Assembly (NCBI GenBank): GCA_903642325.1
Contig: CAHJWM010000018.1
Span: 36,949-100,948 of the forward strand
DNA length: 64,000 bases
Source of the DNA: Myxococcales bacterium
GTDB lineage: Bacteria; Myxococcota_A; Polyangia; Polyangiales; Polyangiaceae
Direction of reading: 5' to 3'
Positions within the stretch are counted from its first letter, which is position 1; every line of letters starts with the position of its first letter. Positions 40,824 to 48,564 of the stretch are shown here, in pieces. The translations under genes were made by a program, and so were the position numbers. The notes below the pieces were generated by a model. The model did not search any database. It was not told where the DNA came from and was given only the letters and a program-made list of their open reading frames with translations.

Positions 40824-41699
40824 CTACTTCACGCCGGGGGCCGTGATCTCGGAAGCGAAGTCACGATAGGAGCGCAGGGGGCGGCCGAGGAGCTTGGTCA
40901 GGCGCTCGACGTCGCCGGCTTCGGGGATCATGCCATCGGTCAGGAAGCGCTCGCTCATCAAGCGCATGTCGAATGCCATCCAGCTCGGCATGATTTTCTT
41001 GAGGCTTTGCTCGAACCCGGAAGTGTCGTCGCCCCCGTAGGTGATCGTGCGCCCCAACACTTGCGACCAAAGGGCAGCCACCGCTGCTCCGGTCAGTGTG
41101 TCAGGGCCGACGAGATTGATGCGCTCGAGCGGCAGCAACCCGCTCGCCTGCTCGCGGCGGACGAGCTCGATGGCGGCAACTTCGGCGATGTCGCGTACGT
41201 CGACCATGGCGAGGCCCTTGCTCCCGATCGGCATCGGGTAGACGCCGTGCTCGAGCACTACGTCTTTGATCGAGAGATCGTTGTTCATGAAATAGGCCGG
41301 GCGCAAAATGGTGGCGTTGAAGCCCACGTGCTCGATCATTCGCTCGACCGCGAACTTGCCGGCGAAGTGAGGCACGTTCACGTACACGTCGCTGTGGATC
41401 ACCGACAAGTAGACGATCCGCTCGATGCCCGCCTCGCGGGCTAGGTTCAGCGGGATCAGCGCCTGCGTGAATTCATCGGGCGTGACCGCGTTGAGCAGGA
41501 ACAGGCTGGAGACACCGGCGAACGCGGAGCGCAGGGAGTCGACGTCGAGCAGGTCGCCCTTCGCGACGCTCACACTCTTTGGTAGCTTGGCTTTCGCTGT
41601 ATCACGGACGAGGGCGCGCACGTCGGCACCGCGCTTCACGAGCTGATCGACGACTTGGCTGCCGACTGCGCCGGTGGCGCCGGTTACGAGAATGGTCAT
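40824..41699 (-). CDS. NmrA-like NAD(P)-binding protein
   Basis: A 291-residue atypical SDR/NmrA protein: dinucleotide motif TILVTGATGAVGSQVV at the N-terminus, 'LVRDTAKAKLPKSVSVAKGDLLD', 'IVYLSVIHSDVYVNVPHFAGKFAVERMIEHVGFNATILRPAYFMNN', and 'MVDVRDIAEVAAI'. Such proteins bind NAD(P)H or act as quinone-type reductases or redox sensors; no Tyr-x3-Lys pair is at its usual place, so it may be a sensor. It is divergent from the LysR regulator at 41804, a common arrangement in which the regulator controls the oxidoreductase. Confidence 0.92.
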   Translation of the reverse strand: MTILVTGATGAVGSQVVDQLVKRGADVRALVRDTAKAKLPKSVSVAKGDLLDVDSLRSAFAGVSSLFLLNAVTPDEFTQALIPLNLAREAGIERIVYLSVIHSDVYVNVPHFAGKFAVERMIEHVGFNATILRPAYFMNNDLSIKDVVLEHGVYPMPIGSKGLAMVDVRDIAEVAAIELVRREQASGLLPLERINLVGPDTLTGAAVAALWSQVLGRTITYGGDDTSGFEQSLKKIMPSWMAFDMRLMSERFLTDGMIPEAGDVERLTKLLGRPLRSYRDFASEITAPGVK

Positions 41700-41803
41700 G
41701 GGTATTCACTCCGGTTTGGGTGCGAGAGAGACATCCAAATTAGTGATCCGCGGCTGGGCCGCTAGGGGCTATATGTGGACGGACCGTCTCACTGGTGGAA
41801 CAC

Positions 41804-42697
41804 ATGGACTTGCTCGCCCTCGCTGATTTCAACCTCGTTGCTCGCCACGGAGGGTTCGGTCGAGCCTCTCGTGCCACTGGCCGCCCCAAGGCGACTTTAT
41901 CCCGTCGGGTGGCGGAGTTGGAGGCCGCCCTCGACCTGCGCCTGTTCGAGCGCGGGGCGCGGGCGGTCAAGCTTACCGAAGAGGGCCGTGCACTCTACGA
42001 ACGGACGGGGGCGCTGCTGAGCGAGCTCGACGAAACCGCGGCAGCGATCGCCTCGGGCGGTGGCACGCCGCGAGGCAAGCTGCGCATCAGCGCGCCCCAG
42101 CTCTTCTCGCACGTCGCTCTCGGCAAAATCGCCGCGGGCTTCGCGCTCGAGCATCCTCAGGTCCGCCTCGAGGTCACCACCGAGGATCGCGCTATCGACT
42201 TAGTCGAGGAAGGATATGACCTCGCCATTCGCGTCAACCCGGCTCCCGATGAAAACCTCGTCGGCCGAATCTTTCTGCGCGATCGGCTGGTCGCCGTCGC
42301 GAGCCCAGCGCTCGTTCGACCGGCCAAGAGCGTTCGTGTTCCGGCGGTCGTGCGCGGCGCCGGCGATGCGAGCAGCGCTTGGGACGTTATCGTGAACACT
42401 CGTAAAGCACGCATCCGGATTGAGCCTGTGCTGCGCCTGTCGTCGCTCGTTGCAATCCGCGATGCCGTCCGAGCGGGTGTTGGCGCGGCCCAATTGCCGG
42501 TGTCACTCGTGAGTCACGACTTGGCTGCCGGCAAGCTGATGCATTGGGGCGATGTCCAGGGACCAGAGATCGCTTTGTGGACGCTGTATCCGTCGCGGCG
42601 GCTGCTGAGTGCGCGGGTATCGGCGTTTCTCGAGTATTTGAAGGCGGCGTTTCCAACGGGCAGGGCCGAGGAGCTAGCCGCTTATGTGGGAGTGTAA
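41804..42697 (+). CDS. LysR-family transcriptional regulator
   Basis: A 297-residue LysR-type regulator. The winged helix is at the N-terminus ('FNLVARHGGFGRASRATGRPKATLSRRVAELEAALDLRLFERG'), followed by the substrate-binding domain ('GKLRISAPQLFSHVALGKIAAGFALEHPQVRLEV', 'DLVEEGYDLAIRVNPAPDENLVGRI'). ATG 41804 (GGTGGA 5' of it) is chosen; a GTG nine bases upstream is possible. The 104-bp gap to the divergent NmrA-like gene should contain the operator; I see no clear T-N11-A palindrome. Likely an activator or repressor of that gene. Confidence 0.94.
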   Translation: MDLLALADFNLVARHGGFGRASRATGRPKATLSRRVAELEAALDLRLFERGARAVKLTEEGRALYERTGALLSELDETAAAIASGGGTPRGKLRISAPQLFSHVALGKIAAGFALEHPQVRLEVTTEDRAIDLVEEGYDLAIRVNPAPDENLVGRIFLRDRLVAVASPALVRPAKSVRVPAVVRGAGDASSAWDVIVNTRKARIRIEPVLRLSSLVAIRDAVRAGVGAAQLPVSLVSHDLAAGKLMHWGDVQGPEIALWTLYPSRRLLSARVSAFLEYLKAAFPTGRAEELAAYVGV

Positions 42698-42735
42698 CGC
42701 GCGCTTCGACACAACCAAATGCCGGGACCTGGGTT

Positions 42736-42776
42736 GATGGTCACCGAACACGCCACAACTCACTCAGCCTTCGGCG
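42736..42776. repeat. Dispersed bipartite repeat, copy 2
   Basis: GATGGTCAC at 42736-42744 and CAGCCTTCGGCG at 42765-42776, 20 bases apart, matching the copies at 2658 and 6476. With the copy at 2658 it also shares 17 identical bases (42763-42779 and 2686-2702). It lies between the LysR and ArsR genes. Confidence 0.4.
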
Positions 42777-42842
42777 TCGCGGACGCGCGCTCGCGCTGCA
42801 CGAAGGAAGAGGAGGCGGACACCACGCTTTCCGACTTGACGC

Positions 42843-42858
42843 ATACCGATATCGGTAT
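42843..42858. promoter_or_regulatory. Perfect 16-bp palindrome before the ArsR gene
   Basis: ATACCGATATCGGTAT is a perfect palindrome ending 11 bases before the ArsR start at 42870. No Shine-Dalgarno sequence lies between them. It is the natural candidate for the autoregulatory operator of the ArsR-family protein; repression by occupying the start of the transcript would fit. Confidence 0.75.
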
Positions 42859-42869
42859 ATGTTGCTGCT

Positions 42870-43211
42870 ATGGCACGAGCCGCGACGACATCGGACGTCT
42901 TCAACGCGATCGCCGAGCCGCAGCGCCGCGAGATCCTGATGCTGCTTCGCGCGGGTGAACGGCCGGTGAACGAATTGGCCCAGGAGCTGGGGCTGACCCA
43001 GCCGGGGGCATCCAAACACCTGCGGGTGCTCCGGGAGGTCGGGCTGGTGCGGGACCGCAAGGCCGGCAAGCAGCGCTTGTACGGGTTGAACGCTCGCAAG
43101 CTGCGACCGGTCCATGAGTGGGTCGGCGGGTTCGAGCGATTCTGGAACGAGCGCTTCGACCGGCTGGATGCGTACGTGCAAAACCTCAAACAATCGAAGC
43201 ACAAGGAGTGA
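42870..43211 (+). CDS. ArsR-family transcriptional regulator
   Basis: A 113-residue winged-helix regulator of the ArsR/SmtB class: 'VFNAIAEPQRREILMLLRAGERPVNELAQELGLTQPGASKHLRVLREVGLVRDRKAGKQRLYGLN'. Metal-binding Cys are missing, as is usual in the subgroup encoded next to an AHSA1/SRPBCC protein. The next gene starts 3 bases after the stop with AAGGAG just before it, so the two form an operon. The ATG is only 11 bases from a 16-bp palindrome and lacks an obvious ribosome binding site, perhaps translated from a short leader. Confidence 0.94.
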   Translation: MARAATTSDVFNAIAEPQRREILMLLRAGERPVNELAQELGLTQPGASKHLRVLREVGLVRDRKAGKQRLYGLNARKLRPVHEWVGGFERFWNERFDRLDAYVQNLKQSKHKE

Positions 43212-43213
43212 CG

Positions 43214-43717
43214 ATGGCAGACACCAGGCGAGACGCGCCGCAGTCAGCGACGGCCGAGCGCGAGATCATAATCTCCCGGATTATCAGCGCCCCACGGAAG
43301 CTGGTGTTCGAAGCGTTCACCGCAGTTCGGCACCTTTCACAATGGTGGGGACCGGAGGGGTTCACTACCACCACGCGGGCGTTCGAGTTCCGCGTCGGGG
43401 CGGCGTGGGACTTCGTGATGCACGGACCGGACGGAACGGATTACCAGGAGTGGATCTCCTGGACCGAGATCGCCCCGCCGGAGCGGATCGCGCTGCTGCA
43501 CGGTGAGTCCCGGGGCGATCCGAACACCTTCGAGTCGATCATCACGTTCACGCCCGACGGCGCGGCGACTCGAATCGAGATGCGCACGGTGTTCCCCACC
43601 AAGGAGCAGCGCGACGAGGCGGTCAAGAAATACCACGCAATCGAGGGCGGCCAACAGACCCTGGCCAACCTCGACGCCTACGTCACTGAGATCGTTGGGA
43701 AGGCAGTCGAGATCTGA
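43214..43717 (+). CDS. SRPBCC (AHSA1) family protein
   Basis: A 167-residue START-like lipid/ligand-binding protein: 'IIISRIISAPRKLVFEAFTAVRHLSQWWGPEGFTTTT', 'FRVGAAWDFVMHGPDGTDYQEW', 'RIEMRTVFPTKEQRDEAVKKYHAIEGGQQTLANLDAYV'. AHSA1-type proteins in ArsR operons are common and their ligand is unknown. The start at 43214 has AAGGAG at an ideal distance, so the longer frame from 43118 is rejected. The stop overlaps the following ATG by one base (TGATG, 43715-43719), suggesting that the now-broken reductase gene was once coupled to it. Confidence 0.93.
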   Translation: MADTRRDAPQSATAEREIIISRIISAPRKLVFEAFTAVRHLSQWWGPEGFTTTTRAFEFRVGAAWDFVMHGPDGTDYQEWISWTEIAPPERIALLHGESRGDPNTFESIITFTPDGAATRIEMRTVFPTKEQRDEAVKKYHAIEGGQQTLANLDAYVTEIVGKAVEI

Positions 43718-43874
43718 TGGCCGGAAAAATGTTCTGCAGCATATCGAAGTCGCTGGATGAGATCGTGGCGCCGAATGGGCAAATGGGCGACCCGCGCTGG
43801 ACGGCGCAGTGGATGAATTGCAGCAGATCATGGTGACGAAATCACCGCCCTTCTTCGTCTCCACCTGGTGCTGA
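43717..43874 (+). pseudogene. Remnant of a dihydrofolate reductase-family gene
   Basis: From the TGATG overlap the translation reads 'MAGKMFCSISKSLDEIVAPNG' (the N-terminal segment of RibD_C-type reductases, cf. 39602: 'MSLDSFIADDKSDMSWA'), then 'DPRWTAQWM', and then shifts frame and continues 'ELQQIMVTKSPPFFVSTWC' to a stop at 43872-43874. The remaining three quarters of the protein are missing. It is a short fragment of an ArsR-AHSA1-reductase operon. Confidence 0.6.
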
Positions 43875-44054
43875 AAAGCGGCGGCCTATCGCCAAAACGG
43901 ATCCGTCAAGCCCGTCGGCCGGGTCCTAGACGGGAAAGGGCCACCCGCTCATAGTAGTTTTTTCATGAACGGCCGCGTGGGTTCACGCGAGCGGCGATGT
44001 GTGCGACAGCTCCTGATGACGTGGGCGGCGCGCTCGCCTCATGAGGAGCTGATA

Positions 44055-46295
44055 GTGCAAGCACGGCGGTCATCCTGGAGTTTCGCGCGCGCGCGGCGCG
44101 CTCGATGGCTGCCGCCGATCCCGGCCGCCATCTCAATGGCTGCGCTTTTGCTCGGAATCATCCCAGCGGCGTGTCTCTCCGACATCCCGCTCGATCCGTG
44201 CTTCGCCCAGATGAGCTGTGGGGCGGGCGCTGGGTACCTGGCCGCGGCCGGCGCCGCGGGAGAGCTTGCAGAGGGCGGTAGTGCGGGCGATCAAACGCCG
44301 TCCGCCGGCAGTGCGAATGCACCGAGCGGCGCGCTCGGCGGCCTTGCCGGTGCAGGCGGGACCTCGGGCTCCGGCGCGGTCGCAGGTGGGGGCGGCGACA
44401 CTGTTTGCCACACCTGCGCGTTCTCGAGGCTCGAGCTGCCGAACCCGTGCGGCAGCGATCCGTACAGCACGGAGCTCGCGGTGTTCGGGGGTGTTGCTCC
44501 GTACTCGTGGAGCGTGACTGCTAGTGGTGGCACCTGGAACGTAATGCCAAAGACCACTTCGGCTGATCACAGTCCGACAACACTGACCGGTACCGCGGCG
44601 GGCGTCACCGACATCACCGTGAAAGTGATCGACAGCAAAGGGTACCAAGCGGAGCGGCTGTATTCGGTTACCCCGCGCACTTCTTGCTACTTCGCTTACG
44701 TCGCCAAGGATGTGAATGGGCCCAAGCTCGCACTCGGCGATCCGATGCTTGGGATCGATGCAACCGCGCACGTGACGCACAACCAAGCCGTTTATGACTT
44801 CCAATTCTCCAGCAACGGGCGGTTCCTCGCTTACCGTTATGGTGAGAGTCCGGTGCACCCCCACGGCGCGCACCTCGCACTGTTGGATCTATCGACGATG
44901 CAGGACCAGGCGCTCCCTTTCGCGGAGGATTCCGTGGACGCCTACGCTTGGTCGCCGGATTCCAAGGTGCTCGCGGTCGCCTTCAATGCAAGCGGCGTCA
45001 GTGAGCTATCGGGCGTCAGACTTGCATCCGCAAGCGGCAACACGCAGGTCACCCCGCTGACGTCGGTTGTGGCTAATGACCCCATCGAGTCCAAGTTGAT
45101 CTGGGTCGACACGCGCTTCGTCACGTTCTTCTCGGCAACGACTCCGGATCTCTTCGTGCCGCCCGGGCAGAGCAGTGTGTTTTACGCGTCCCTCAGCCCA
45201 TCGGCGACGGCCTTCGACTCACCGATGGCGATCGAGGATTTCGCCTACGACGCGGGCTTCGTGGCGACGGCGGCGCCGGGTGGCTTGTTCGTGACTAGTC
45301 CGGATGACGGCAAGAGCGAGTACAATGCAGTAATTCTCGACGGCTCCTACGTCGTCGATCATGGAACCAACGTCGTCGATCCCGCGGGTCGGTTCTCGGC
45401 GGCGGTCGTGAACAAGACGCTCACGCTGTTTCACGCTGCAGAAAAGCCGCTGCCGGGTACTCTGCCCTTCGAAACCAGTGGCCGTGATTCGTTCTCGAAC
45501 TGTCCCAAACTGCTTACCTGGGCGAAGGGGCGCGAACGCATCGCTTGCGTCGCGACCGTTACCCAGGCGAGCACGAGCACGTCCTGGGGAGACATAAGAA
45601 TTTTCGATGCGGGCTCGGCCACACCCTTCGAGATCATGCCCTCGCACGTCAACGGGGCTTGCATCAAGAACGCGCAGGGCGTTCCGCTCGCAAGCCAGTG
45701 CTCGGCGTCCGAGTACGACTACGACGAAACCACGTCCGCGGGGCAGCCCCGGCTGCTTTCGCCGTCAGGCGCATGGCTCGCCTTTCAAACCGGCGCACAA
45801 AGTGGAGCACTGGGCGCGCTCTATTGGGCGAACCTCGGCACGATGCCGGTAAACGGCACGACCATGGTCAACCTGAGTCGAAAATTCACGACTCAGATCA
45901 CGAACACAGGGTCGCCCGTGGCACTCGCCTTCTCGCCCAGCGAACGCTACTTGCTCAGTCAAAATGGCAATGAGTTGGGCTTTCACCTCTTGTCGGCAGC
46001 CGCGAACGGCGGCGGTGATTTCACCATCACGGTCAACCCCGGGTTCCCGGCCGCCGCGCCATGCTCGGAAGATTTCACCACGGCACCCACACGCTGGTGC
46101 GGGGGGGCGAACAACAATCCATTGTTCACCTGGTCTCCCGACCGCGCCTTTGACGACGTGGCGTATCGCGTAGGCGACAACCTCGAGATCGTGGAACTCG
46201 CGCGCGGCAGCTTGAGCTCGCCTCACCGCTTCGCGGCAAGTCTGTGCGACGCAACCTGCAGTGGGCAGTACGCCTTCCAGCCTCCGAATCCTTAG
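44055..46295 (+). CDS. Large lipoprotein with WD40/TolB-like repeats
   Basis: A 746-residue exported protein. The GTG at 44055 has GAGGAG six bases upstream, and the signal (Arg-rich, then 'ISMAALLLGIIPAAC', Cys40) fits, so the longer frame from 43965 is rejected. After a Gly/Ala/Ser tract, an Ig-like segment ('GVAPYSWSVTASGGTWNVMPKTT') leads to a beta-propeller with repeats such as 'FQFSSNGRFLAYRYGE', 'AYAWSPDSKVLAVAFNASG', 'RLLSPSGAWLAFQTGAQSGALGALYW' and 'LAFSPSERYLLSQNG'. No enzymatic motif. A surface protein likely in interaction or sensing. Confidence 0.85.
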   Translation: MQARRSSWSFARARRARWLPPIPAAISMAALLLGIIPAACLSDIPLDPCFAQMSCGAGAGYLAAAGAAGELAEGGSAGDQTPSAGSANAPSGALGGLAGAGGTSGSGAVAGGGGDTVCHTCAFSRLELPNPCGSDPYSTELAVFGGVAPYSWSVTASGGTWNVMPKTTSADHSPTTLTGTAAGVTDITVKVIDSKGYQAERLYSVTPRTSCYFAYVAKDVNGPKLALGDPMLGIDATAHVTHNQAVYDFQFSSNGRFLAYRYGESPVHPHGAHLALLDLSTMQDQALPFAEDSVDAYAWSPDSKVLAVAFNASGVSELSGVRLASASGNTQVTPLTSVVANDPIESKLIWVDTRFVTFFSATTPDLFVPPGQSSVFYASLSPSATAFDSPMAIEDFAYDAGFVATAAPGGLFVTSPDDGKSEYNAVILDGSYVVDHGTNVVDPAGRFSAAVVNKTLTLFHAAEKPLPGTLPFETSGRDSFSNCPKLLTWAKGRERIACVATVTQASTSTSWGDIRIFDAGSATPFEIMPSHVNGACIKNAQGVPLASQCSASEYDYDETTSAGQPRLLSPSGAWLAFQTGAQSGALGALYWANLGTMPVNGTTMVNLSRKFTTQITNTGSPVALAFSPSERYLLSQNGNELGFHLLSAAANGGGDFTITVNPGFPAAAPCSEDFTTAPTRWCGGANNNPLFTWSPDRAFDDVAYRVGDNLEIVELARGSLSSPHRFAASLCDATCSGQYAFQPPNP

Positions 46296-46336
46296 CCGTC
46301 AACTCACGACCCGAAAATGCCGAAAGCGAGAGAGCG

Positions 46337-46621
46337 ATGGGAAGCAGCAACCTGACTGTCACATCATCTAGCAAGAGCGGACTGGACCTGACCTGTTGGG
46401 TCACTCCCACCAACCCGCTCTACATTTACGAGCTCATCATCAAAGGCCTCGCGAGCCTCGGCACCACGACGGGCTCCGTCAAACCCGGGGTACCGAGTGG
46501 CACGCCGGTGTTGCATACGGTCTACGTCGACGCCAGCGACCCGGTCCTGAACAAGACGGCGCCGTGCACTATCACGGTGAACTATGATGACACTACATAC
46601 AAGGTGTCTTCACTAGTTTGA
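46337..46621 (+). CDS. Small hypothetical protein
   Basis: A 94-residue protein (from ATG 46337) rich in Thr, Ser and Val with a predicted all-beta pattern ('LTVTSSSKSGLDLTCWVTPT', 'SGTPVLHTVYVDASDP', 'CTITVNYDDTTYKVSSLV'). No signal peptide and no family recognised; two Cys. It follows the large lipoprotein by 41 bp, with a GAGAGAG sequence before the ATG. The codon use looks coding. Possibly an immunoglobulin-like or inclusion-type small protein. Confidence 0.6.
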   Translation: MGSSNLTVTSSSKSGLDLTCWVTPTNPLYIYELIIKGLASLGTTTGSVKPGVPSGTPVLHTVYVDASDPVLNKTAPCTITVNYDDTTYKVSSLV

Positions 46622-46677
46622 AGCGAACCGCGGCGCCCGAACCAAGAACCAATGCCCGCTCGCTCCCGCAACGTGCC

Positions 46678-47616
46678 TCAGAAGCGCTGGCGATAAGAAG
46701 CGCCCAACCACCCGGGTCGCGCCTGAACCTGCGCGGTAGCCTCCGCGTGCGCGGCGTCTTTAGGGCCGAAGAGTAAAACGAGAACGCCGCCCGCGACGAG
46801 CGCGCTGCCCGAAACGGCCAAGACTTGAGCCACCAGCTGATCACGGTGCTGCCTATCTTGCAGCCCTGGCTGCAGCAGATCGAGCCCGCCTGTCTTCGCG
46901 GCGTTCACACTGCGCGCGTAGTCACTACGTGCCGAGAGCGCTGCAACGGTGAAATACACCGCTCCAGCCGCCGCTAGAACCCCCGCACCGACCGCAGACC
47001 AACCGACGACGTGCGGTGCCGTCCAATAGGGCGAGTCTGATCGAGCAACCGTGTGCTCGACCGGCGGCGAGGGCTCGACGTTCCTCACGAGCGGCGGTGG
47101 CGGAGGGGCTGACACCGCGTTTGGCGGCGTGGCGGGGGGGACTGGGCAAGCGCGGCTGAGCTGCGCACTCGCCTGGTCGGCGGCGTGTCGATAGCGCCCT
47201 TGCGGCACTTGCTCTAGGTAACTCGTGTAGTCGACCAGAGCCAAGCTGCACTCGTTCAGCTCCTGCTCCAACGTGGCCAGGTTGTAGAGCAACTCCGGCC
47301 GCTCACACAGGCGGTAAGACTCGCGCATGCTCTCGAGTGCGCCCTGCACGTCACGCCTTGCGTATCGCGCTTGGGCTTCCTGGTAGGCAGCCTGCGCGGC
47401 GGCTTGCGAAACGGGCGGTGCATCGATGACTACGGGGGCAGCGCCGCTCACGCCTTCGCTGACCACCGGAGTTGGGGCGCCCGCTGGGTTGTCGGACGCC
47501 CCCGCGGCCGGGAGCTTTTCCGCTTCCCGCTTGGGTTCGGCTCGAACCCGCTCGCTCGACAGGGCCAAGCACGCCCAGATCGCTCCCGAGCGAAGCAGTC
47601 GCGACGCACACCTCAC
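46678..47616 (-). CDS. TPR-like envelope protein related to the PEGA protein at 29695
   Basis: A 312-residue exported protein with a signal-like N-terminus ('GAIWACLALSSERVRAEP'), a TPR-like region ('AQAAYQEAQARYARRDVQGALESMRESYRLCERPELLYNLATLEQELNECSLALVDYTSYLEQVP'), a Pro-rich spacer, two hydrophobic helices ('VVGWSAVGAGVLAAAGAVYFTVAAL', 'QVLAVSGSALVAGGVLVLLFG') and a terminal 'SYRQRF'. The layout equals the PEGA/TPR protein at 29695-30693 but the PEGA domain is replaced by Pro-rich sequence. The start is a GTG preceded by AAGG. Divergent from the LuxR-type gene. Confidence 0.82.
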   Translation of the reverse strand: MRCASRLLRSGAIWACLALSSERVRAEPKREAEKLPAAGASDNPAGAPTPVVSEGVSGAAPVVIDAPPVSQAAAQAAYQEAQARYARRDVQGALESMRESYRLCERPELLYNLATLEQELNECSLALVDYTSYLEQVPQGRYRHAADQASAQLSRACPVPPATPPNAVSAPPPPPLVRNVEPSPPVEHTVARSDSPYWTAPHVVGWSAVGAGVLAAAGAVYFTVAALSARSDYARSVNAAKTGGLDLLQPGLQDRQHRDQLVAQVLAVSGSALVAGGVLVLLFGPKDAAHAEATAQVQARPGWLGASYRQRF

Positions 47617-47736
47617 CCTTGCTCGGTTACCACGAGCGTGGGGCCGCGGTCACGAGGATGAGCCGCTCGTCACCCAAATTTGCGACATCTGTCCGGCTCC
47701 TTCGTCATGTCCGTACCGACCGGATGAGGAGGACGC

Positions 47737-48561
47737 ATGATTGACAACGACCTACATCGCAGTCCTGAGCACGTGCCTGATTTCAGCTCGGAAACCTGGA
47801 GTGTTTCCGACTGGCGGTTGAACGCACAGTCGAACGCAAGCTCGCTAACCGAAGTATTATTCGAGCCGGGCTGGTCTTTTGCGGCATCGAGCGACGCTCT
47901 TCAGCCTCAAACATTCGACCTGGCGACGTTGTGGCACGAGCTCTGCGCCCGCCGCATGCGCGTCCGAGACACATTCTCGTCGGCTGAAAGGCACTTCGCC
48001 GTCGTCGAGCGAGTACCGGTTGGAAAGCGAAGCCGCGCGCACACTCGGAATCTGGAAATGCTGACCCGAGTCCTGCTCGGCCAAGCGCCTAAAGCCGTCG
48101 CGCAGGATATGAGAGTTGCCATTTCGACTCTGGCAACCGGCATGCAAGAGTGCTTGCGCAGCATGGGCCTCCCGCAGCGGGCCTCTAGTCCGCCCGTGCT
48201 TTTGATGATGGCGGCGCGCGCAGCCGAGTGCTCCGACCTCGCGCCGACGCTCGGCCGGCTGACCCGCATCAAGCCCGATGACGACAGGTATTGGCTGGTC
48301 AGCGTCGAGCGTCCGGACTTGACGTTTCCGGTACCCCTCTCGAAAGCCGAGGCGGCCGTCGTCCGGCAGCTGATCTCGGGCGGAACGCACGCCGAAATCT
48401 CGAAGCGTCGGGCCACCTCGCCGCGCACGATCGCCAATCAACTTGCGAGCGCCTTCAAAAAACTCGGCGTTTCGGGTCGAATTTCCACTGTCCAGCGGCT
48501 GATCACGCATCGCTCGAGCGCCAGGGTCGCTTGCGCGGCCGGGCTGCTCGTGACCGATTGA
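47737..48561 (+). CDS. LuxR-type helix-turn-helix protein
   Basis: A 274-residue protein with a C-terminal LuxR helix-turn-helix ('LSKAEAAVVRQLISGGTHAEISKRRATSPRTIANQLASAFKKLGVSGRISTVQRLI') and a probable upstream second HTH-like segment ('RNLEMLTRVLLGQAPKAVAQDMRVAISTLATGMQECLRSMGL'). No receiver domain. The ATG has GAGGAGG upstream, a strong ribosome binding site. Probably a transcriptional regulator; its position between the TPR protein and the sigma/kinase operon suggests that it controls one of them. Confidence 0.85.
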   Translation: MIDNDLHRSPEHVPDFSSETWSVSDWRLNAQSNASSLTEVLFEPGWSFAASSDALQPQTFDLATLWHELCARRMRVRDTFSSAERHFAVVERVPVGKRSRAHTRNLEMLTRVLLGQAPKAVAQDMRVAISTLATGMQECLRSMGLPQRASSPPVLLMMAARAAECSDLAPTLGRLTRIKPDDDRYWLVSVERPDLTFPVPLSKAEAAVVRQLISGGTHAEISKRRATSPRTIANQLASAFKKLGVSGRISTVQRLITHRSSARVACAAGLLVTD

Positions 48562-48564
48562 GCG

